Source: DASSJF01 sp035280345
GTDB taxonomy: Bacteria; Sysuimicrobiota; Sysuimicrobiia; Sysuimicrobiales; Segetimicrobiaceae
Assembly: GCA_035280345.1 (NCBI GenBank)
Contig: DATEGA010000191.1
Span: forward strand, 1-5,831
DNA length: 5,831 bases
Direction of reading: 5' to 3'
Under the pieces are notes generated by a model. It was not told the origin of the DNA, searched no databases, and saw only the letters and a program-made list of their open reading frames with translations. The translations under genes were made by a program, and so were the position numbers. Positions 1 to 4,535 of this stretch are shown here, piece after piece; positions within the stretch are counted from its first letter, which is position 1, and each line of letters opens with the position of its first letter.

Positions 1-51
1 GCCGCGGGGGCCGAAGCCGTGCGGCCGTGGGTCCGGGTCGGCGCAACGTAG
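1..51 (+). CDS. Possible 3' end of an upstream gene (partial)
   Basis: Frame 1 is open from the window edge to a TAG at 49-51 and would give a 16-residue tail ending in Val-Gly-Ala-Thr. Nothing identifies a family. The other two forward frames are also open here, so the reading frame is not proven. The main argument for it is position: the tail would end 57 bases before the next gene on the same strand, which is normal spacing. The stretch could equally be non-coding. Confidence 0.22.
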   Translation, partial: AAGAEAVRPWVRVGAT

Positions 52-108
52 GGCACAACGGCAGAGGGCCACGCGGGACCTTCGAACGTCCGAGGTCGCA
101 GGTCCGCG

Positions 109-1233
109 GTGCGAATCCGTGTGGGGGGCGGTCGCATAAGCACGCTCGATCGTTGGGCCAAGGCGACGATGGCGGTCGTCGTCGCCGCGGCCGTCGTGTT
201 CATCCTGTGGCGGCTGCGGTTCGTCCTTGTGACGGTCGCGCTCGGCGCGATGCTTGCCTATGCCTTGATGCCCTTTGTGGAGCGGGCCGGGCGGCTGCGT
301 CCGTGGGGACGGCCCATGCCGCGGCTGGTCGCCGTCCTCGCGGTGTTCGCGGCCGTGGCCCTGGTGCTGGGCCTCGTGGTGCGGCTGGCGATGCGGCCGC
401 TTGCGACTGAGACGCAACACTTCGCACAGAACCTCGAGCAGTACCGCGACCAGGTCGGTTCCACGCTGACCCAGATGCAGGTCGGGTTGCACCGGACCCT
501 TCCGGCGCCGCTCGTGCCGCCGGTGGAGCGGGCGCTCGACCAGGCGGAGACGATCGCGCTCGGCGCGGCGACCGGGGTGCTGCGCGGCACCGCGCGCTGG
601 ATCTCCAAAGGCTTCGAAGTACTGCTGATTCCCATCCTCGCGTTTTACTTTCTGCTGGACCTCCCCGTGCTGCGCGACGAGCTGCTCGGCTTTTTGCCAC
701 CCGGCGCGCGCCAGATCGTGCTCGTAGCGGGCCGCCGCGCGGACCGCATCGTCGCCGGCTATGTCCGCGCACAGCTTATCCTGATGCTGATCTCCGGTGC
801 CGCGATCTCGATCGGGCTGACCATCCTCGGCGTGCACTATCCGCTGTTGCTCGGCATCTTCGCCGGCCTGACCCGTGCGATCCCGATCATCGGACCCGTG
901 CTTGGCGCGATTCCGATTGTCGCGATCGCGGCCCTGCAGTCGCCGGCCGCGGCGTTGACGGTCCTGATCTTCTTCACCGTCGTGCAAATCGCGGAGACGC
1001 AGATCGTCTTGCCGAAGATCATCGGACACGAACTGCGGCTGCACGCCGTGACCATTCTGCTCGCCCTGCTGATCGGCAACGCCCTGTTCGGCCTGATGGG
1101 TATGTTTCTTGCGCCGCCCGCCGCCGCGCTCGCGAAGGCGCTGCGCGAGACATTCGCGCCGGCGCGGGACGAGCCGGTCGCGGTCGACCTCTCCGAGGCG
1201 CTCCCCGCCGCGGTTGGTGCGCGGCGGAACTGA
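109..1233 (+). CDS. AI-2E family (PerM/YdiK-like) transporter, multipass inner-membrane protein
   Basis: This is a 374-residue protein of the AI-2E transporter family (Pfam AI-2E_transport), whose members are usually about 340-370 residues. Hydrophobic segments lie at about 20-58 (two helices), 71-96, 168-186, 215-240, 243-275, 280-296 and 312-345, with a soluble region at about 100-165. Family hallmarks are visible: FYFLLD at 179-184, GYVRAQL at 217-223, the PIIGP turn at 259-263, LPKIIG at 301-306 and the LFGLMGMFLAPPAAA stretch at 326-340. Members are described as autoinducer-2 exporters, Na+/H+ antiporters or permeases of unknown cargo, so no substrate can be assigned. The start is GTG 109, with GAGGT at 92-96 and AGGT at 100-103 upstream; GTG 121 and ATG 169 are possible alternatives. 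The charged C-terminal tail after residue 346 is not part of the conserved domain. The gene stands alone: the next gene is 252 bases away. Family is certain, cargo and exact start are not. Confidence 0.93.
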   Translation: MRIRVGGGRISTLDRWAKATMAVVVAAAVVFILWRLRFVLVTVALGAMLAYALMPFVERAGRLRPWGRPMPRLVAVLAVFAAVALVLGLVVRLAMRPLATETQHFAQNLEQYRDQVGSTLTQMQVGLHRTLPAPLVPPVERALDQAETIALGAATGVLRGTARWISKGFEVLLIPILAFYFLLDLPVLRDELLGFLPPGARQIVLVAGRRADRIVAGYVRAQLILMLISGAAISIGLTILGVHYPLLLGIFAGLTRAIPIIGPVLGAIPIVAIAALQSPAAALTVLIFFTVVQIAETQIVLPKIIGHELRLHAVTILLALLIGNALFGLMGMFLAPPAAALAKALRETFAPARDEPVAVDLSEALPAAVGARRN

Positions 1234-1248
1234 GCGCTAAGCGCCAAA

Positions 1249-1293
1249 GCCGGTCGAGTGCCCGCCTCCCAAGGCGTGGAGTCGCCGACCGGC
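1249..1293 (+). terminator. Hairpin downstream of the AI-2E gene, possible terminator without U tract
   Basis: Perfect 8-bp arms GCCGGTCG (1249-1256) and CGACCGGC (1286-1293) enclose a smaller CGCC/GGCG stem (1263-1266/1273-1276) with a 6-base loop. The structure begins 16 bases after the TGA of the AI-2E gene, where a terminator would be expected. No T-run follows, so a classical intrinsic terminator is not supported. It could be a U-less terminator, an RNA-stabilising 3' hairpin, or chance. Confidence 0.3.
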
Positions 1294-1420
1294 CGTCCGA
1301 CCGCGGGAGCCCCGCCGGAGTCCTTCGTTCATCGCCTCGTATTCCGGTCCGGCTGGACGAACGTCATTGGTCTGGCATCTCCCTTCGGGGTCAGAATGTT
1401 GTTTTCGCCGGGAACTTAGC

Positions 1421-1435
1421 GCGCCCGGTGGGCGC
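1421..1435 (+). promoter_or_regulatory. GC hairpin in the leader of the small exported protein gene
   Basis: GCGCCC (1421-1426) and GGGCGC (1430-1435) form a perfect 6-bp stem with a GGT triloop, ending 35 bases before the Shine-Dalgarno sequence at 1471. No T-run follows. If the transcript starts upstream, this would be a stable 5' leader hairpin. The role is unknown. Confidence 0.3.
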
Positions 1436-1470
1436 TGTATGCGGTACGGCAAGCGGTTCGACATACGGTG

Positions 1471-1479
1471 AGGAGGTGG
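1471..1479 (+). promoter_or_regulatory. Strong Shine-Dalgarno site that fixes the start of the 91-residue exported protein
   Basis: The bases AGGAGGTGG are nearly a full complement of the 16S rRNA 3' tail. AGGAGG ends at 1476, leaving nine bases before ATG 1486. The site lies inside the coding sequence if the in-frame GTG at 1468 were used, which argues that ATG 1486 is the real start. Confidence 0.8.
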
Positions 1480-1485
1480 CGAATC

Positions 1486-1761
1486 ATGACCCGGAAAGAG
1501 TTTCTCGTGGGAGCAGGCGCGCTGGCCGCGACCTTCGCGGCGGCGAGCGCGGCCGCAGCGCAGGTGCCGCCCGCACGCGGGGAAGTCGGCAGCGCGCGAA
1601 ATCTCGTTCGCGTGCGGGCTACGCTGGAAGGGCTGATCGATCAGCTGCAACACGACCAGGCCGACTACGGTGGCTACCGGGTTCGCGCGATCGCGGACAT
1701 CCAGCGGGCGCGGGCCAACATCGTAGCGGCCCTGCAGTGGGACGCGACGCATCCTCACTGA
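1486..1761 (+). CDS. Small exported protein with Tat-like signal peptide, function unknown
   Basis: This is a 91-residue protein starting at ATG 1486 behind a strong ribosome binding site. Residues 1-25 form a signal peptide: Thr-Arg-Lys-Glu-Phe-Leu (2-7) resembles the twin-arginine motif with Lys for the second Arg, followed by an Ala/Gly-rich hydrophobic stretch and a likely Ala-x-Ala cleavage site just before Gln26. The mature part of about 66 residues should be mostly helical. A segment at 38-55 with regularly spaced Leu/Ile/Val leads into HDQADYGGYR (56-65), then a second amphipathic helix (66-84) and a His-rich end (TPH-type, 88-91). I do not recognise a named family. The helix / D-[YF]-G-G-[HY]-R / helix layout resembles small periplasmic hypothetical proteins I recall from soil bacteria, but I could not verify this. 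There are no cysteines, so a lipoprotein or haem site is excluded. The gene is probably monocistronic, with structured spacers on both sides. Coding status is well supported by the ribosome binding site, signal peptide and composition; function is open. Confidence 0.82.
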   Translation: MTRKEFLVGAGALAATFAAASAAAAQVPPARGEVGSARNLVRVRATLEGLIDQLQHDQADYGGYRVRAIADIQRARANIVAALQWDATHPH

Positions 1762-1782
1762 GGGCGAGGCAACGGCGCTACA

Positions 1783-1813
1783 TCGAGCCGCGGCGGACGA
1801 CGCCGCGGCTCGA
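1783..1813 (+). terminator. Perfect 13-bp GC-rich hairpin after the small exported protein gene
   Basis: The arm at 1783-1795 is exactly complementary to 1801-1813 (TCGAGCCGCGGCG and its reverse complement), with a 5-base GACGA loop. It starts 21 bases after the TGA at 1759-1761, a typical terminator position. No T-run follows on + and no clear A-run precedes it, so it is not a textbook intrinsic terminator. It may act as a U-independent terminator or protect the 3' end of the transcript. It is the longest perfect inverted repeat I found in the window. Confidence 0.6.
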
Positions 1814-1824
1814 GCATGTCCGCC

Positions 1825-1855
1825 GAGAGTCCGGTCGACCATGTCGGGGACTCTC
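1825..1855 (+). repeat. Second hairpin, 8-bp arms with nested 4-bp stem
   Basis: GAGAGTCC (1825-1832) pairs perfectly with GGACTCTC (1848-1855). Inside it, CGAC (1836-1839) pairs with GTCG (1843-1846). It lies 11 bases after the 13-bp hairpin, giving a tandem pair between the exported-protein gene and ada. It is followed by CTTGA, which is not a U tract. It could be part of a tandem terminator, or structure in an ada leader if transcription starts upstream of it. Confidence 0.4.
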
Positions 1856-2026
1856 CTTGAATGGTTGGCGATTTTGCGCATCTCGTCCCAGCCGCCCGGC
1901 GACGTCGTGCACACCGTTCGCCGATCTCCGCTAGGGCGCCGCCGGCGGCCCGCGGTTTGCCGGTCGAATCGGATAGCGGCGTCGCCGCGTCGCGCGTACG
2001 ATCGGTGGGACGACGGGGGTGGTGGT

Positions 2027-3232
2027 ATGCTGAGCGTACGAGACGCCGGGACGGCCACACAGGCCGGCGAGGTAAAGGCGATCGGGGTACACGCGAACGG
2101 AGTGGAACAGTTGGACAGGGTACGCCTCGACGGGGCGCGCGTCTGGGGAACACGGCCGGCCGGCCGGAACGGCCAGCGGGCGGACGATGACCGCCGGTGG
2201 CAGGCCGTGCTGGCGCGCGACCCGTCGGCGGATGGGACGTTTGTGTTCGCGGTGCGCTCGACCGGCATCTACTGCCGGCCCTCGTGTCCGGCACGTCGGC
2301 CTCGGCGCGACCGCGTCCGGTTCTTCCCGGAGGCGCGGCAGGCGGTGCAGGCTGGGTACCGCGCGTGCCGGCGGTGCCGTCCCGACGTCCTCGACGAGCG
2401 CCGCGACACTGTCGCACTTGTCGAGCGCGCCTGCCGGTTCATCGAAACCCACCTGGAGGAGCCGCTCACCCTCGGTGCACTCGCGGACGCGGTTGAGAGC
2501 CGGCCCCCAGCGATCCGGCGGGCGTTCGCCCAGGTCCTCACTATCACGCCGAAGCGCTATGTCGACGCCTGCCGGCTCGACATCGTCAAGGCGCGGCTGC
2601 GCGCGCAGGCCGCGGTAACGACCGCCCTGTACGACGCCGGTTACGGGTCGAGCAGCCGCCTGTACGAGCGTGCGGCCGGGCGGCTCGGTATGACCCCCGC
2701 GGCCTACCGGCGCGGCGGGGCCGGAGCGACGATCCGGTACACCACCGCGGCGACGCCCCTCGGGCATCTCATGGTGGGCCGGACGGATCGCGGCGTCTGC
2801 GCCGTTGCGATCGGCGACGGGGACGAGGGTCACGTCGCGGCGTTGCGGACGGAATATCCCGCGGCGCGCCTTGTGCGCGACGACCGCGCGCTTGCGCCGG
2901 CAGTGCGGTCGATCCTCGGCTACCTCGACGGTCGCGAGACACGCCTCGACCTGCCGGTCGATATCCGCGCGACCGCGTTTCAGGCCCGGGTGTGGGAAGC
3001 GCTGCGTGCCATTCCGTACGGCGCCACCCGGTCCTACAGTGAGGTCGCGCGTGCGATCCGCCGGCCTGCGGCCGTTCGCGCCGTTGCCCAAGCGTGCGCC
3101 GCGAACCCGGTCCCGCTGGTGATTCCATGCCACCGCGTCATCCGCAGTGACGGCAATCTCGGCGGCTACCGGCTGGGCGTGGGACGGAAGCGGATACTCC
3201 TCGAGCGGGAGGCCGCGGCCGCCCGTCGCTGA
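2027..3232 (+). CDS. ada: Ada: bifunctional alkylation-repair methyltransferase and AraC-type transcriptional activator
   Basis: This is a 401-residue cytosolic protein with all three parts of E. coli Ada (354 residues). (1) Residues about 54-120 form the Ada zinc domain, which transfers methyl groups from DNA phosphotriesters to a zinc-bound Cys. Its four ligands Cys83, Cys87, Cys114 and Cys117 have the E. coli spacing (C-x3-C-x26-C-x2-C), with Cys83 matching the E. coli acceptor Cys38. (2) Residues about 126-230 are the AraC-type double HTH. (3) Residues about 235-398 are the O6-methylguanine methyltransferase: IPYGATRSY at 329-337, Arg351 at the arginine-finger position, active site PCHR with Cys368, and a C-terminal GRKRILLE. 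Self-methylation normally turns the protein into an activator of its own gene. The start is uncertain. ATG 2027 follows a G-rich but weak ribosome site; TTG 2111, with GGAG eight bases upstream, and GTG 2102 would remove the 25-28 featureless residues before the zinc domain. The first HTH is atypical, with Glu and Arg where Gly and Ser are usual near 156-158. No alkA or alkB lies beside it. Confidence 0.95.
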   Translation: MLSVRDAGTATQAGEVKAIGVHANGVEQLDRVRLDGARVWGTRPAGRNGQRADDDRRWQAVLARDPSADGTFVFAVRSTGIYCRPSCPARRPRRDRVRFFPEARQAVQAGYRACRRCRPDVLDERRDTVALVERACRFIETHLEEPLTLGALADAVESRPPAIRRAFAQVLTITPKRYVDACRLDIVKARLRAQAAVTTALYDAGYGSSSRLYERAAGRLGMTPAAYRRGGAGATIRYTTAATPLGHLMVGRTDRGVCAVAIGDGDEGHVAALRTEYPAARLVRDDRALAPAVRSILGYLDGRETRLDLPVDIRATAFQARVWEALRAIPYGATRSYSEVARAIRRPAAVRAVAQACAANPVPLVIPCHRVIRSDGNLGGYRLGVGRKRILLEREAAAARR

Positions 3233-3426
3233 TCGCACCACCCGCACGCGAACTTGCGAAGAAGGGACTCGCAACCGACGATTCTGGAGTGCCGATTGTC
3301 CGGGAGCGGGCTTCGCCGGAGGAGCCCCGTCCCGTGGATTTGGGCATGATAGCGTCGGGCGATGAGAGGATTCGCCGCCGGGCGGCGGGAAGCCCCGCTC
3401 ACTTCCTCGAGAGGAGGAGCCCGCCA
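3233..3426 (+). other. 194-base leader between ada and the alcohol dehydrogenase gene
   Basis: The dehydrogenase frame is open upstream to GTG 3289, but those 46 codons match nothing in the MDR fold, so the region is read as untranslated. It holds a GGGCT/AGCCC hairpin (3308-3312/3323-3327), a CGCCG/CGGCG hairpin (3373-3377/3383-3387) and the pairing that covers the Shine-Dalgarno sequence. CATGAT at 3345-3350 is a possible -10 element with no convincing -35. There is no T-run after ada to mark a classical terminator. Confidence 0.4.
3403..3419 (+). promoter_or_regulatory. Shine-Dalgarno site of adh inside a potential sequestering hairpin
   Basis: AGGAGG (3412-3417) ends nine bases before GTG 3427 and fixes that start. 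The pyrimidine tract TTCCTC (3403-3408) can pair with GAGGAG (3414-3419): five Watson-Crick pairs plus one T-G wobble around a 5-base GAGAG loop. Folding would hide most of the ribosome binding site, so translation could depend on opening it. The pairing is direct from sequence; regulation is inference. The overlapping AGGAG repeats allow alternative registers. Confidence 0.45.
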
Positions 3427-4524
3427 GTGCGCGCTGCGGTCTTCTATGAAGTCGGCAAGCCGCTCGTCGTCGAGGACGTCGATCTCGAGCCGCCGCGTCC
3501 AGGAGAAGTGCTGGTCCGGATCGTCGCGACCGGCGTCTGCCACAGCGATCTCCACTACATCAAAGGCGATCTCACGATGCCGCTGCCCGTGGTGCTGGGG
3601 CATGAAGCATCGGGGGTCGTCGCGTCGGTCGGCGCCGGCGTCGAGTCGGTGCGGCCCGGCGACCACGTCGTGTTGCTTTTCGCGCCGTCGTGCGGCTCGT
3701 GCCGGTACTGCGACAGCGGCCGGCCTCACCTCTGCGAGATGCGCTACCGCGTGCGCGGCCGCATGCCGGACGGCACGACGCGGCTGCGCGCGCGCGGCGA
3801 AGAGATCAACCACTTCACGTGCGTCTCATCCTGGGCGGAGCAGGCGGTCGTTCCGGAGTCGGGGGTGCTGAAGATCGACCGTGATCTTCCGCTCTCCGTC
3901 GCGGCGCTGCTCGGCTGCGCCGTCACGACCGGCGTCGGCGCGGTGATCAACACCGCGCGCGTGACGCCCGGGTCCAGCGTGGTGGTGATCGGCCTCGGCG
4001 GCGTCGGCCTGAACGTTGTGCAGGGCGCGCGTATCGCCGGCGCCACGACCATCATCGGCGTGGACCTGCTCGACCACCGGCTCGAAGCGGCGCGGCAGTT
4101 CGGCGCGACCCACGTCGTCAACGCCAAGCGGGACGACGCCGTGGCGGCGATCCGCGACCTGACAAGCGGCGGCGCCGACTACGCCTTCGAAGTGATCGGG
4201 CGGCCGGAAACCGTGCGGCAGGCCGTAGACGCGGTGGCCCGCGGCGGCACGGCGGTAGCGGTCGGAATCCCGTCGGCGAAGGCGGAACTGGCGATGGCCG
4301 GGACTGCGTTCGTGATGAACGAAAAACAGCTTCGGGGCTGTTTCTACGGGTCGGCGCGCCTGCGCGACGACATTCCCCGGTTGCTCCGGCTGTATTACGG
4401 GAGGCAGCTCATGCTCGATGAATTAGTAACCGCGTCGTTTCCGCTCGACCGCGTCAACGAGGCGGTGGACGTGCTCGATCGGGGCGACGGTCTGCGGACC
4501 ATCCTCCAAGTATCCGCGGCGTGA
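3427..4524 (+). CDS. Zinc-dependent NAD-type alcohol dehydrogenase (medium-chain dehydrogenase/reductase, AdhC/class III-like)
   Basis: This 365-residue cytosolic enzyme belongs to the zinc MDR family, whose members are usually 350-380 residues; it should oxidise an alcohol to an aldehyde, or the reverse. The catalytic zinc ligands are Cys38 (in GVCHSD), His59 (in GHE) and Cys164. The structural zinc lobe is complete, with Cys89, Cys92, Cys95 and Cys103 (C-x2-C-x2-C-x7-C). The Rossmann motif GLGGVG at 189-194 is followed by Asp213 after the second strand, which favours NAD over NADP. The C-terminal GCFYGSARLRDDIPRLLRLY region (304-323) is typical of the class III/aryl-alcohol branch. The start is GTG 3427, set by AGGAGG nine bases upstream and by the fit of the family N-terminus; the in-frame GTG 3289 would add 46 unrelated residues. 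The carboxypeptidase gene follows at once, so the two are probably co-transcribed. Substrate (aryl, aliphatic, or a formaldehyde-thiol adduct) cannot be told from sequence, and no glutathione or mycothiol gene is nearby. Confidence 0.95.
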   Translation: MRAAVFYEVGKPLVVEDVDLEPPRPGEVLVRIVATGVCHSDLHYIKGDLTMPLPVVLGHEASGVVASVGAGVESVRPGDHVVLLFAPSCGSCRYCDSGRPHLCEMRYRVRGRMPDGTTRLRARGEEINHFTCVSSWAEQAVVPESGVLKIDRDLPLSVAALLGCAVTTGVGAVINTARVTPGSSVVVIGLGGVGLNVVQGARIAGATTIIGVDLLDHRLEAARQFGATHVVNAKRDDAVAAIRDLTSGGADYAFEVIGRPETVRQAVDAVARGGTAVAVGIPSAKAELAMAGTAFVMNEKQLRGCFYGSARLRDDIPRLLRLYYGRQLMLDELVTASFPLDRVNEAVDVLDRGDGLRTILQVSAA

Positions 4525-4535
4525 CGAGGCACCCG

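Larger units (their letters stand above)
1234..1485 (+). other. Structured 252-base spacer between the transporter gene and the small exported protein gene
   Basis: No credible coding frame was found on either strand. The spacer contains several inverted repeats: an 8-bp arm pair at 1249-1256/1286-1293; a CGTTC/GAACG pair at 1326-1330/1359-1363 enclosing GTCC/GGAC at 1347-1350/1355-1358; a short CCC-TTCG-GGG tetraloop hairpin at 1381-1390; a 6-bp GCGCCC/GGGCGC hairpin at 1421-1435; and a 5-bp GTATG/CATAC pair at 1437-1441/1462-1466. A promoter for the downstream gene must lie here or further upstream, but I see only weak -35/-10-like matches. High G+C makes short inverted repeats common by chance, so structure is suggested, not shown. 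Confidence 0.5.
1762..2026 (+). other. 265-base spacer upstream of ada
   Basis: Apart from the two hairpins in its first 95 bases, I see no gene and no repeat. The ada frame stays open upstream to ATG 1841, but the added 62 residues are Arg/Gly-rich with no domain character, so I treat them as untranslated. TACGAT at 1997-2002, 24 bases before ATG 2027, resembles a -10 element, but no good -35 lies at the right distance. I looked for an E. coli-like Ada box (AAAGCGCA) and found none. Confidence 0.4.

Noticed and set aside
48..132. tRNA-like stretch: CGCGG-TGCGAAT-CCGTG (105-121) resembles a T arm, preceded by GGTCGCAGGT and by a CTTCGAA anticodon-loop-like heptamer
   Set aside because: The following 7 bases (TGGGGGG) have no complementary acceptor strand upstream, the anticodon-stem pairs fail, the loop has G for the conserved T55, and there is no CCA. 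At most chance resemblance or a decayed fragment; it also runs into the start of the AI-2E gene.
1373..1389. Sigma-54-like element: TGGCAT followed by TTCGG
   Set aside because: The -12 half has CG instead of the invariant GC, so it fails the key requirement.
1367..1397. Promoter-like pair TTGGTC (1367-1372) and CAGAAT (1392-1397) upstream of the small exported protein
   Set aside because: Only 3 of 6 and 4 of 6 consensus matches with a 19-base spacer, which is too weak to annotate in this composition.
1237..2268. Long minus-strand open frame of 343 codons across the small exported protein and the ada upstream region
   Set aside because: Arg/Ser/Pro-rich composition with no domain, and it overlaps a well-supported + gene. 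Long antisense frames are expected at this G+C.
1931..3274. Minus-strand open frame of 447 codons antisense to ada
   Set aside because: The + strand product is an unmistakable Ada protein. The antisense frame is a composition artefact.
3289..3426. 46-codon N-terminal extension of the alcohol dehydrogenase from GTG 3289
   Set aside because: The family N-terminus begins at residue 1 of the GTG 3427 product, which has AGGAGG at ideal spacing. The extension has no similarity to the fold.
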